Positions 1 to 7,652 of a stretch of 52,785 nucleotides of DNA are shown here, piece by piece (the first letter of the stretch is position 1; each line of letters opens with the position of its first letter). The position numbers were made by a program, and so were the translations under genes. The stretch lies in assembly GCF_013302895.1 (NCBI RefSeq), contig NZ_VJOK01000001.1, forward strand, positions 943,189 through 995,973, read 5' to 3'. The DNA comes from Streptomyces albus subsp. chlorinus. GTDB taxonomy: Bacteria > Actinomycetota > Actinomycetes > Streptomycetales > Streptomycetaceae. Below the pieces are notes generated by a model that worked only from the letters and a program-made list of their open reading frames with translations, made no database searches and was not told where the DNA came from.

Positions 1-116
1 CGGGGCCGCGCCGCACCGTGTGCTGCGAGCCCAGGAGGCGCGCGAGCTGCGGGGCTCCTACCGCGGAGTTCCAGTGCGCCATGGTTTTCGGTCCACCTCT
101 CGCAGATTGGCCATAG
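1..116. other. Left edge, no gene called
   Basis: No reading frame in this stub has a recognisable domain. It may hold the end of a gene lying to the left, or the promoter of the YczE-like gene. I cannot tell which from this length. Confidence 0.3.
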
Positions 117-926
117 ATGCGGCCTGCTTCCATGCCACAGAGTGCCATGGGTCGGTCCACTGACACGAGAAGGGGTAGGTCGTTGTCCGTATCGGAAGGT
201 TCTGGGTCAGCGTCGTCGGACGGTTCCGGGTCCGCTTCGGCCGGGGGTTCCGGGCCCGCGTCCACGGGTCCCGGCAGACAGCCGGCGCGGCGGCTCGCAC
301 AGCTGTACGTGGGGCTGGTGCTGTACGGGGCCAGCGCGGCGCTGATGGTGCGGGCTGGGCTGGGGCTGGACCCCTGGGACGTCTTCCACCAGGGCGTCTC
401 CGAGCACACCGGGCTGTCCATCGGAACTGTGTCGATCATCGTCGGGGCACTGGTGCTGCTGCTGTGGTGGCCGATGCGCGAGCGCCCGGGCCTGGGCACG
501 GTCTCCAACGTGTTCCTGGTGGGCCTCTCGATGGACGCGACCCTGTGGCTGCTGCCCTCCCCCGAGGCCCTGCTCCCCCGGATCGCCCTGCTGGTTGCCG
601 GGGTGGTGCTGAACGGCGCCGCCACCGGGCTGTACATCTCCGCCCGCTTCGGTCCCGGCCCCCGCGACGGACTGATGACCGGACTGCACAAGGTGACCGG
701 CCGCTCGATCCGGCTGGTCCGCACCGGCATCGAGGTGGTCGTGCTGATCAGCGGCATCTTGCTGGGCGGCTCGGCGGGCGTCGGCACGGTGCTGTACGCG
801 CTGGCCATCGGACCGCTCGCCCAGTTCTTCCTCCGCGTCTTCGCGCTGCCCGGCAGCACCGGGACGGGTACGGCCACCCGGGTGGTGGCCCGAGGCGGCG
901 GGCGGCGCGCGATACCGCGCCGGTGA
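117..926 (+). CDS. YczE/YitT-like integral membrane protein
   Basis: Polytopic membrane protein of the YczE type; transport substrate and role are unknown for the family. After a hydrophilic Ser/Gly/Ala-rich N-terminus (about residues 20-55), five or so hydrophobic segments run from about residue 63 to 245. The conserved GLGLDPWDVFHQG stretch follows the first segment, and a YISARFGPGPRDGLM stretch lies in the middle, both typical of the family. The start is uncertain. ATGs lie at 117, 132 and 147, and a TTG at 183 has the best ribosome site (AAGGGG at 171-175). The Ser-Gly repeats before the first membrane segment are not conserved in the family and may be partly untranslated. About 235 non-coding bases separate it from the convergent hydrolase. 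Confidence 0.8.
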   Translation: MRPASMPQSAMGRSTDTRRGRSLSVSEGSGSASSDGSGSASAGGSGPASTGPGRQPARRLAQLYVGLVLYGASAALMVRAGLGLDPWDVFHQGVSEHTGLSIGTVSIIVGALVLLLWWPMRERPGLGTVSNVFLVGLSMDATLWLLPSPEALLPRIALLVAGVVLNGAATGLYISARFGPGPRDGLMTGLHKVTGRSIRLVRTGIEVVVLISGILLGGSAGVGTVLYALAIGPLAQFFLRVFALPGSTGTGTATRVVARGGGRRAIPRR

Positions 927-1161
927 CGCGCACCCGGCCGACCGCCGCCCGCGCCCACCGCCCCGTCCACCGTTCCCGGCCTCCCGGGGGCCGCTCGCCC
1001 TCGCCCGCCGTGGCGGCGCTGCCTTCGGCCCGGAGAACACCCACGCGGCCATCGCCCGCGCTGCCGATTCGGCTACCGCCACCTGGAGACGGACGTCCAC
1101 ACGACGGCCGACGGCCCCCGGTCGCCCTCCACGACGCGACGCGTTCGACCGGCACCGCCCC

Positions 1162-1998
1162 TCACCCCAGGGCCCGGTCCAGGAAGCCGGCGACGGTGCG
1201 GGCGAAGCGCTCCGGGTCGTCCCGGTACAGCCAGTGCCCGCAGCCGGGGAAGGTGACCAGTTCGGTGTGCGGGCGTTCCCCGGCCATACGGCGGGCGGTC
1301 CGCTCGGAGAGCAGGAAGCTGTGCTCCGCGCGCATCAGCAGCGCGGGCTGCCCGGAGGCCCGCCAGTGCGCGCCCAGGTCGCCGGCGAAGGCGCGCTGGG
1401 AGGCCATCATGTCGCGGGTGTCGAACAGCAGCCCCCAGCCGTCGGGGAACTCCACGGCGCTGTCGAGGAAGTAGCCCGCGTCCGGGATGCCGTGCGCCTC
1501 GATCGCGGCGCCCAGTGCCGCCCGGCTCGGCGCCCGGCGCGGCCATCCCGAGCAGTCCAGCACGGGGTGTGCCTCGGGCTCCTGGTTGAGCACCGTCATG
1601 TCGGCGACGAGCAGGGCCCGTACGCGCTCCGGGGCGCGGGCCGCCAGCACGAACGCGACGGCGCCGCCCATGGAGTGGCCGAGGACGGCGGCGGACGGGA
1701 CGTCCAGCGCGTCGAGGAGGGCCACGGCGTCGTCGGCGTACGCCTCCGGTGAGAAGTCACCGGCGCTGTCGGTGCGGCCGTGCCCGCGCTGGTCGGGAGC
1801 GATGACGCGGTAACGGTCCGCGAGGGCCTCGGCGAGCGGCTCGAAGATGCGTCCCCTGCCGAAGTGCCCGTGCAGGGCGAGCAGTACGGGCCCGGTGCCG
1901 CCCGAGTCGAGGTAGGCCGTGCGCCGTCCGGCGACGGTCGCCATCCGGTGGTGCGTGACGGTCTCGCCGCGCGGGGGGCGGTCACGGGAGGCGGACAT
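1162..1998 (-). CDS. Alpha/beta hydrolase
   Basis: Probable ester or related hydrolase of the alpha/beta fold; substrate unknown. A 278-residue cytosolic protein with an oxyanion-hole motif LALHGHFG (about 40-47), the nucleophile elbow GHSMGG with Ser109, a likely acid in LLMRAEHSF and the catalytic His in the C-terminal FPGCGHWLYRD. The start at 1998 is chosen because AAGGAG lies 9-14 bases upstream; a longer frame exists but would begin in arginine/proline-rich sequence with no homology. It stands alone, convergent with the YczE-like gene and divergent from the broken transporter. Confidence 0.88.
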   Translation of the reverse strand: MSASRDRPPRGETVTHHRMATVAGRRTAYLDSGGTGPVLLALHGHFGRGRIFEPLAEALADRYRVIAPDQRGHGRTDSAGDFSPEAYADDAVALLDALDVPSAAVLGHSMGGAVAFVLAARAPERVRALLVADMTVLNQEPEAHPVLDCSGWPRRAPSRAALGAAIEAHGIPDAGYFLDSAVEFPDGWGLLFDTRDMMASQRAFAGDLGAHWRASGQPALLMRAEHSFLLSERTARRMAGERPHTELVTFPGCGHWLYRDDPERFARTVAGFLDRALG

Positions 1999-2222
1999 GA
2001 GGTGCGGTCTCCTTCTCGGCGTTCCGCGTGGACGGGTGGGCGGATGGTCCGCGGGCCCCGCGGCCCCGGGTGCGCGGCACCTCCGGCCACCAGGGCGGCG
2101 GAAGGCGAACTGTAGTCTCCCGGCTCCGGTTTCGAAGAGCGCCGGGACCGAGCGGCCCGCCCCCCCCACCGGCCCAGAAGGGCGCTCCACGTGCTTCGTT
2201 GAGCCATGGATGCGGGCAACTG

Positions 2223-2677
2223 AGCGCCCTCTTCCGGGAGTTGCGCCGCTACTCGCTCACACTGCTGTTCCTGGCTGCGTATCCCCTCTGCAACGACGGC
2301 GTCCAGGCAATGATCGTCCGGGCGTCCGTCCACGGTTCGGAGGGCCGGGGACCGGACGGGACGGCACTGATCGGGGCGGTCCTGCTCGTGCGGGTGCTCG
2401 CGGCGGCGGGGGCGCTTCTCGGCAGGCACGCCGCGCGTCACGGCGCCAAGCGCACCCTCCTGGCTCACCGGCGGTGTGGACGGTGACCGTGAGCGACCGG
2501 AGGACGAGCCGGCTGGGCCCGCTGGTGTCCGGGCTGACGTACCGGCTGACGGGCGACCACCGCCATGCGATCCTGTCCTTGGTGCTCTTCCCCGCACTCG
2601 GTTTCGCGCCGCTGTCGCGGGTACCCGTTCGACGTGCGACGGCCGCGGTGGGCAACGTCGCACCGGGCCGGATTTAG
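2223..2677 (+). pseudogene. UMF1-type MFS transporter remnant
   Basis: Decayed relative of the Atg22/UMF1 branch of the major facilitator superfamily. Two fragments in different frames can be read. The first (about 2223-2460) covers a central part with NDGVQAMIVRASVHGSE, TALIGAVLLV and the loop ARHGAKRT, then runs to a stop at 2484-2486. The second (about 2467-2677) reads VWTVTV followed directly by SDRRTSRLGPLVSGLTY and the C-terminal VPVRRATAAVGN. In intact relatives, as I recall them, the VWT segment and the SDRG-LGPL segment are separated by several tens of residues. The lesions are therefore a missing N-terminal half, one frameshift near 2460 and an internal deletion near 2493. Family assignment is from recall of the pattern, not a search. 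Confidence 0.72.
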
Positions 2678-2897
2678 ACGTGCGGGTGTCGGCCCGGTAC
2701 TGTACGCCTTTGGCCCACCGGATGGACCGTTACTGCACGCCGAAGAGATGCGAACAGTGGGTGACATCTTCTGTCAGTTGTGACAAACCGGTCACCGGGG
2801 GGTACCGCAGATCAACGAAGCGGCGGCACGAGGAGCGGCGGCGCGCGGCCCCTCCGTCATGAGTGGAGGTGCGTGACGGGTGGGTGTTCTCCCCAGC

Positions 2898-2925
2898 GGG
2901 AATCTTCACCGGCGGCCGGACGTTG
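2898..2925 (+). promoter_or_regulatory. Sigma-R-type promoter of rbpA
   Basis: GGGAAT at 2898-2903, an 18-base spacer, then GTTG at 2922-2925. This equals the sigma-R (thiol-oxidative stress sigma factor) consensus GGAAT-N18-GTT. It lies 62 bases before the rbpA start. In Streptomyces coelicolor rbpA is a known sigma-R target, so both the match and the location fit. Confidence 0.85.
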
Positions 2926-2930
2926 ACCGG

Positions 2931-2990
2931 ATGACGACGACAGCGACACCTGTCCTGTGGGCGACCAGCCCGGGAGGCACGAATTCATGA
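2931..2990 (+). CDS. Possible leaderless 19-codon leader ORF before rbpA
   Basis: An ATG at 2931 falls 6 bases after the promoter GTTG, where transcription would be expected to begin, so it could be read without a leader. It encodes 19 residues and stops at TGA 2988-2990, overlapping the rbpA ATG (2987) as ATGA. No homology is visible. It may be chance; the exact stop-start overlap is what makes it worth listing. Confidence 0.3.
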   Translation: MTTTATPVLWATSPGGTNS

Positions 2991-3376
2991 GTGAGCGAGC
3001 TCTTCGCGGCACGCGACTCGTGGTGACCAGCTACGAGACCGACCGCGGCATCGACCTGGCCCCGCGCCAGGCCGTGGAGTACGCATGCCAGAACGGCCAT
3101 CGTTTCGAGATGCCGTTCTCGGTAGAGGCCGAGATTCCGTCCGAGTGGGAGTGCAAGGTGTGCGGCGCACAGGCACTCCTGGTCGACGGCGAGGGTCCGG
3201 AGGAGAAAAAGAGCAAGCCCGCGCGGACGCACTGGGACATGCTCATGGAGCGGCGGACCCGGGAGGAGCTCGAGGAGGTACTCGCCGAGCGGCTCGCCGT
3301 GCTGCGGTCCGGCACCATGAACCTGGCGGTGCATCCCCGCGACGACGCGGGCGGGAGCAAGCGCAAGTCCGCCTGA
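2987..3376 (+). CDS. rbpA: RNA polymerase-binding protein RbpA
   Basis: Binds RNA polymerase and the principal sigma factor and stabilises open promoter complexes. 129 residues, close to the usual 110-130. The core domain shows the zinc-type ligands Cys34, His38, Cys56 and Cys59 (YACQNGH and ECKVCG). The basic linker EEKKSKPARTHWDML and the C-terminal sigma-interaction helix RRTREELEEVLAERLAVLR follow. The ATG at 2987 has GGGAGG at 2972-2977. A GTG at 2957 in frame would add ten non-conserved residues. Expression is probably raised by thiol stress through the sigma-R promoter upstream. It faces fxsA-ppm-lnt across a shared terminator, the arrangement also known around Rv2050 in mycobacteria. 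Confidence 0.96.
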   Translation: MSERALRGTRLVVTSYETDRGIDLAPRQAVEYACQNGHRFEMPFSVEAEIPSEWECKVCGAQALLVDGEGPEEKKSKPARTHWDMLMERRTREELEEVLAERLAVLRSGTMNLAVHPRDDAGGSKRKSA

Positions 3377-3406
3377 CCCCGACCGGTCACGCCGCCGGAC
3401 GACACG

Positions 3407-3457
3407 AGCGAGAGGGCCTGGGACCACGCGACAGCGCGTGCCCCGGGCCCTCTCGCT
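3407..3457. terminator. Bidirectional terminator between rbpA and fxsA
   Basis: Perfect 12-base inverted repeat, AGCGAGAGGGCC at 3407-3418 and its complement at 3446-3457, lying between the two convergent genes. The T-run is weak, as is usual in high-GC actinobacteria, so it could serve both directions. Confidence 0.75.
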
Positions 3458-3489
3458 TGCGCCCGCGCCCGCCGGCGGTGTCCGCCCGC

Positions 3490-4167
3490 TCAGCGGCCCT
3501 GAGGCCCCTGCCCGTCCCCCTCCGGCTTCTCCCGGACGACCTCGCCCTGGACGACCTTGCCGTCGGGGCGGTGCATCCGCACCTGCTGCTCGGCCGTACG
3601 GGCCTGCTGGTAGGCGTCACCGAGGGTGCCCGGCGCGAAGCCGCTCCGCCGGTCCAGGAACCGCTGGACGGAGCCGCGCAGCAGCCTGCCCGTCGGCGGG
3701 AAGAGGCACAGCAGCGCCAGCGCGTCCGAGACCAGCCCGGGGATCATCAGCAGCAGTCCGCCGAGCATGGCCGTCCCGTTGCCGCCCTGCTCCTGCCGGG
3801 CGGCCTTCTCACCGGGCTCGCCACCGCCGCGGGCCTGCTCCTGGGCGCGCTGCACCGTCTCGGCCAGGTTCCGCCAGGCGCGGCGGCCTGCCCGCTTGAT
3901 CACGGCGGAGCCCAGCACGATGCCCGCGACCAGCACGAGGAAGACCGTCATCCCGCCCGCCGCGTCCGCGAGCAGCGTCAGCAGCCAGATCTCCAGGACG
4001 GCCCACGCGGCCACGGCGAGCGGCACCAGCGTGCGGGCCCTCGACCGGGGCGGCCGGGGCGGAGGTGTCCCGCCGGAGCGGGTCCCGGCTCCCTGCCCGG
4101 GACCGCCGTCTGCACCGCCCGAGTCCTGTCCGTGGGGCTCGTACGGGAAGGGTGCGCGCGTCGTCAT
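3490..4167 (-). CDS. fxsA: FxsA family membrane protein
   Basis: Inner-membrane protein of the FxsA family; in E. coli excess FxsA relieves exclusion of phage T7, but its normal role is unknown. 225 residues. A Gly/Pro-rich N-terminus (1-43) is followed by membrane segments at about 45-65 and 70-90. A basic loop with KRAGRRAWRN comes next, then the hallmark third segment GGLLLMIPGLVSDALALLCLFPPTG at about 134-158 (its core being LLLMIPGLVSDALALL). The C-terminus is charged and soluble. It is the third gene after lnt and ppm, with 46 bases between, so it is probably in their operon. A short GGAAG lies very close to the ATG, so translation may be weak. Confidence 0.9.
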   Translation of the reverse strand: MTTRAPFPYEPHGQDSGGADGGPGQGAGTRSGGTPPPRPPRSRARTLVPLAVAAWAVLEIWLLTLLADAAGGMTVFLVLVAGIVLGSAVIKRAGRRAWRNLAETVQRAQEQARGGGEPGEKAARQEQGGNGTAMLGGLLLMIPGLVSDALALLCLFPPTGRLLRGSVQRFLDRRSGFAPGTLGDAYQQARTAEQQVRMHRPDGKVVQGEVVREKPEGDGQGPQGR

Positions 4168-4213
4168 TCTTCCAGTGTGCCTGGCGTCGTGTAGGGGACG
4201 AGTCAGCGTCCGG

Positions 4214-4981
4214 TCAGCGCTTGGTGCGCCCGATGGCCTTCTTGACGCGGCCCTCGACGCCCCACGCGGCGATCCGCCACAGCGCCTCGGCCATGATGTC
4301 GCGGCTCATCTTGGAGTCGCCGCGCTCCCGCTCGACGAAGGTGATGGGCACCTCCACCACGTGGTAGCCGGCGTGCACAGTGCGTCGCGTGAGGTCCACC
4401 TGGAAGCAGTAGCCCTGGGAGGCGATGGAGTCCATGTCGATGCCCTCCAGCGTCTCCTTGCGGAAGGCGCGGAAGCCCGCCGTCACGTCGCGTACGTCCA
4501 CGTCGAGGAGGAGCCGGGAGTAGGTGCTGGCACCGCGCGAGAGGTACTCGCGTGACTTCGGCCAGTTGACGATCCGCCCGCCGGGCACCCACCGGGAGCC
4601 GATCACCAGGTCGGCGCCGCCCAGGGCGGTCAGCAGCCGGGGCAGCTCCTCGGGGGGGTGCGAGCCGTCGGCGTCCATCTCGATCAGTACGCCGTAGCCG
4701 TTGTCGATGCCCCAGCGGAACCCCGCCAGGTAGGCGGCGCCCAGGCCCTCCTTGCCCTTGCGGTGCAGCACGTGCACGTGCGGGTCGTCGGCGGCCAGCT
4801 CATCGGCGATCTTGCCGGTGCCGTCGGGGCTGTTGTCGTCGGCCACGAGGATGTGGGCCTCGGGCACCGCCTCGCGCACCCGGGTGACGACGGGTGCCAG
4901 ATTGTCGGCCTCGTTGTAGGTCGGGATGATGACCAGGGCCGTTCCGAGGGGGCCGTACCGCCGCTGTCCGCCGTCCGTCAC
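4214..4981 (-). CDS. ppm: Polyprenol monophosphomannose synthase
   Basis: GT2-family enzyme that moves mannose from GDP-mannose to polyprenyl phosphate on the cytosolic side of the membrane, giving the donor for protein O-mannosylation and, where present, glycolipids. 255 residues. The nucleotide-sugar fold begins VIIPTYNEADNL (17-28), VADDNSPDGTG holds the first acidic cluster, and EMDADGSHP has the metal-binding DAD at 103-105. The acceptor-side stretches GFRAFRKETLEGID and QGYCFQVDLTRR are typical. There are no C-terminal membrane segments, as expected for the bacterial stand-alone enzyme. The GTG start at 4979-4981 overlaps the lnt stop as GTGA, indicating coupled translation. Confidence 0.94.
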   Translation of the reverse strand: MTDGGQRRYGPLGTALVIIPTYNEADNLAPVVTRVREAVPEAHILVADDNSPDGTGKIADELAADDPHVHVLHRKGKEGLGAAYLAGFRWGIDNGYGVLIEMDADGSHPPEELPRLLTALGGADLVIGSRWVPGGRIVNWPKSREYLSRGASTYSRLLLDVDVRDVTAGFRAFRKETLEGIDMDSIASQGYCFQVDLTRRTVHAGYHVVEVPITFVERERGDSKMSRDIMAEALWRIAAWGVEGRVKKAIGRTKR

Positions 4982-7056
4982 TGGTGCTGCCCCTCCGTTT
5001 GAGCCTGTCCGTCCTGCTGGTCGTGGCCGGTGCCGTCCCGGCCCTCCCCCTGGTCCGCGCCGCCCGGTGCGGACGTGGCCGCCCCCGCCGGTGTGCCGCG
5101 CCTCCTGCCCAGGACCAGGGCCCCGGCGCAGGCGAGCACGCCCACGATAGCGATCACCCACTCCGGAGCGGCCCCGACGCGGTCGGCGACGGTGAGGTCG
5201 TCGCGCAGCGGGAGCTGTCCGGTGAGCACGTCCCGGGTGAACTCCCCGGTGCGCTGCCGGACGGTGCCGTCGGGGGCGACGATGGCGCTGATGCCGCTGG
5301 TCGCCGCCGTCACCACGGCGCGGCCGTGCTCGACCGCGCGCAGCTGCGACATGACCAGCTGCTGTTCGGGCTGGCCGGTCCGTCCGTAGGTGGCGTTGTT
5401 CGTCTGGACGACCAGCGCGCGGGCGCCGTCCCGGACGGTGTCCCGGGGGATCTCGTCGTAGGCCACCTCGAAGCAGATCACGTCGCCCAGCCGTGCGGGG
5501 CCGGTCTGGAGCACCCCGGTGCGGTCGCCCGGGTAGAAGTCCCTGGGCACCTGCTGGAGGCGCGTGATCACCTTGCTGAGCTGGTCCCGGAAGGGCACGT
5601 ACTCACCGAACGGGACCGGGTGCTGCTTGGTGTAGTGGGCGCCGGGTCCCTTTTTCGGGTCCCAGACGATGCCCTGGTTCTCGACGTAGCCCTCCTTGGT
5701 GGGGTGGTCGACGAGGGCGCCGACCAGGACGGGCACGCCGACGGCCTTGACGGCCTCCTCGATCCGGTCGCCCGCCTCGGGCCACTTGTAGGGGTCGAGG
5801 TCGGAGGAGTTCTCCGGCCAGATCACCAGGTCCGGCCTGGGCTCCTTGCCCCGCTTGATCCGCTCGGCGAGGTCGAGGGTGGCCTCGACGTGGTTGTTGA
5901 GGATCTGCATGGGGCGGCCCAGGAAGTGCATCCCGGGCTGCTGGACGTTGCCCTGGACGACGGCGATCCGCACCGTGTCGTCGGCCTTGGTCGGCACGGG
6001 CACCGCGAACCCGGCGACGGTGACGGCCGCGGCGACGGCGAGGGGGCCGAGTCCCAGCGCGTACGCACGGGCGGTGCGGGCCGCGGGCGAGCGCAGCCGC
6101 AGGGCCGCGAGCGCGGCGGCGGCCAGCAGCGTGCCCGTCAGCGCCACCGCGAAGGTGACCAGCGGGGCGCCGCCGAGCGCGGCCAGCGGTGTGTAGGGGG
6201 AGTCGGCGTTGGCGAAGGCGAGGCGCCCCCAGGTGAAGCCGCCGAAGGGGAGCCGGTCGCGCAGGAACTCCTCGGTCACCCACAGGCAGGCTCCCCACAG
6301 CGGCCAGGCCGCCAGCCGCGAGGTGACGGCCAGTCCGGCGCCGAGTCCCAGCACGAACAGCGCCTGGACGAGGGCGAGTCCCACGACCGCGTCCCAGCCG
6401 ACGACGTGCAGCCACTTCAGCAGGAAGAGGAAGAAAGGCCAGCCGAAGGCGAATCCGAGCCAGGCGCCCTGGCGCCCGGTCCGGCCCCGGGTCAGCAGGC
6501 TCAGCGCGGCGACGGCCACCGGGGAGAGCACCCAGAGTCCGTAGGGCGGGAAGGCGAAGGCGAGCGCCGCACCGCTGAGCGCGGCCAGTGCGGTGGACCG
6601 GGCCTCCCGCCGGGCCAGCGCCGCGAGGCGCCGCCACCGCGGCGGGCGCGCGGGGCGGTCCGCCGCCGAGGTGGGCGCGGCTTCCCGGTCCGCCGTCGGG
6701 TCGAAGGTGCCGCGCGTCCCGTCGGTCTTCCGTGGTTCCGCGGAATCGGCACCGGGTTCCGCAAAACCGGCACCGGCCTCGGCGGAGTCACCGGCTCCGG
6801 CCGCGTTCCCCTCCGGTGCCGGAACGTCACTGCGGTCCCGGGAGCCGCCGCTGTCCGAAGCGCGGTGCGGCGCGGGGCCGTTCGCCGGCGCGCCGTCCCG
6901 GGCGCCGGGCTGCGGGGACACGGCGGAGCCTGCCGGGTGCGGCTGCTCGGCGTGTGCCGTGCCGTCCGGCGCGCCGCGCGGCGCGGCGGGTGCCGCCTTG
7001 CGCTCCCGGGAGCCGTCCGGGGCGGAGGCGGGGCTGGTCTCGGGGCCCGATACCAA
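4978..7056 (-). CDS. lnt: Apolipoprotein N-acyltransferase
   Basis: Adds the third acyl chain to the N-terminal cysteine of lipoproteins in the membrane. The protein has an unusual hydrophilic, Ala/Glu/Pro-rich N-terminal extension of about 140 residues. About seven membrane segments follow, then a nitrilase-like domain. The catalytic triad is visible: Glu in VIWPENSSDLDP, Lys in HYTKQHPVPFGEY and Cys in GDVICFEVAYDE. I chose the TTG at 7056 because AGGAAGG lies 8 bases upstream; a TTG at 7104 in frame lacks a ribosome site. In Mycobacterium tuberculosis Lnt-like and Ppm domains are one fused protein (Ppm1). Here they are separate but overlapping genes, consistent with a physical partnership. 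Confidence 0.92.
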   Translation of the reverse strand: MVSGPETSPASAPDGSRERKAAPAAPRGAPDGTAHAEQPHPAGSAVSPQPGARDGAPANGPAPHRASDSGGSRDRSDVPAPEGNAAGAGDSAEAGAGFAEPGADSAEPRKTDGTRGTFDPTADREAAPTSAADRPARPPRWRRLAALARREARSTALAALSGAALAFAFPPYGLWVLSPVAVAALSLLTRGRTGRQGAWLGFAFGWPFFLFLLKWLHVVGWDAVVGLALVQALFVLGLGAGLAVTSRLAAWPLWGACLWVTEEFLRDRLPFGGFTWGRLAFANADSPYTPLAALGGAPLVTFAVALTGTLLAAAALAALRLRSPAARTARAYALGLGPLAVAAAVTVAGFAVPVPTKADDTVRIAVVQGNVQQPGMHFLGRPMQILNNHVEATLDLAERIKRGKEPRPDLVIWPENSSDLDPYKWPEAGDRIEEAVKAVGVPVLVGALVDHPTKEGYVENQGIVWDPKKGPGAHYTKQHPVPFGEYVPFRDQLSKVITRLQQVPRDFYPGDRTGVLQTGPARLGDVICFEVAYDEIPRDTVRDGARALVVQTNNATYGRTGQPEQQLVMSQLRAVEHGRAVVTAATSGISAIVAPDGTVRQRTGEFTRDVLTGQLPLRDDLTVADRVGAAPEWVIAIVGVLACAGALVLGRRRGTPAGAATSAPGGADQGEGRDGTGHDQQDGQAQTEGQHQ

Positions 7057-7652
7057 GGTCGCGGCCTTCCTGGCAGGTCGTGCGGTGGTGAGGTGACCGT
7101 ACAACGCGCGGGGGCGGCGGCGGGGCGCGGGATGAGGAATGCCCGGGAAACCCGGGGGGATGCGCGGCGCGCGGCAAGGGCCGGGAAGAGCACGGTGATC
7201 GGCGCGTCGCGGAGGGTCATCACCGAGGCAGCGCCCCGGTGCGTACGGTCTGCGGATCGGGGCCCGACGCCCTTCGGGCCGACCTGGGACCCGCTGGCTG
7301 CGGATCGACCGAAAGCCGTTGTCTACTGAGCGTCCGGGCCCCGTCCCGGGTCACACCCGCCGACCGGCGGAAACCATCTGTCCCCGTGCCGCGGGCGCTG
7401 GACCTGGCTCGCAGCGGTGGTGCGCCGGTGCGGTACACCACCCCTGGCCCAGCGGCGTTCGACGACAGCGCGGAAGCTCCGCGGTCGGACGTCCTGTGGT
7501 GGACGCGGCCGAACCTACCGGGCTTCGGGCGATTTCTGTCAACAGCCTGCCCACCTGGGGTGTTTCGACAAATCAGCAGGTCAGTGCGGAAGAAGCCGGG
7601 ACGGGGCGGCCGACCGGGGGGCTCACGTTCGGCCGTATCGGGGTCCCCCCTG
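7057..7652. other. Non-coding stretch upstream of lnt
   Basis: About 600 bases between lnt and the end of the amidohydrolase gene. Frames here are open but have no domain and no good ribosome site. It must hold the lnt operon promoter; I find no confident -10/-35 pair. Partial inverted repeats such as TGTTTCGACA near 7560 are too weak to call. Confidence 0.5.

Noticed and set aside
58..300. Small reverse frame opposite the YczE-like start, considered as the N-terminus of a divergent MocR-type regulator
   Set aside because: It ends within the window without any helix-turn-helix pattern and is Arg/Pro-rich.
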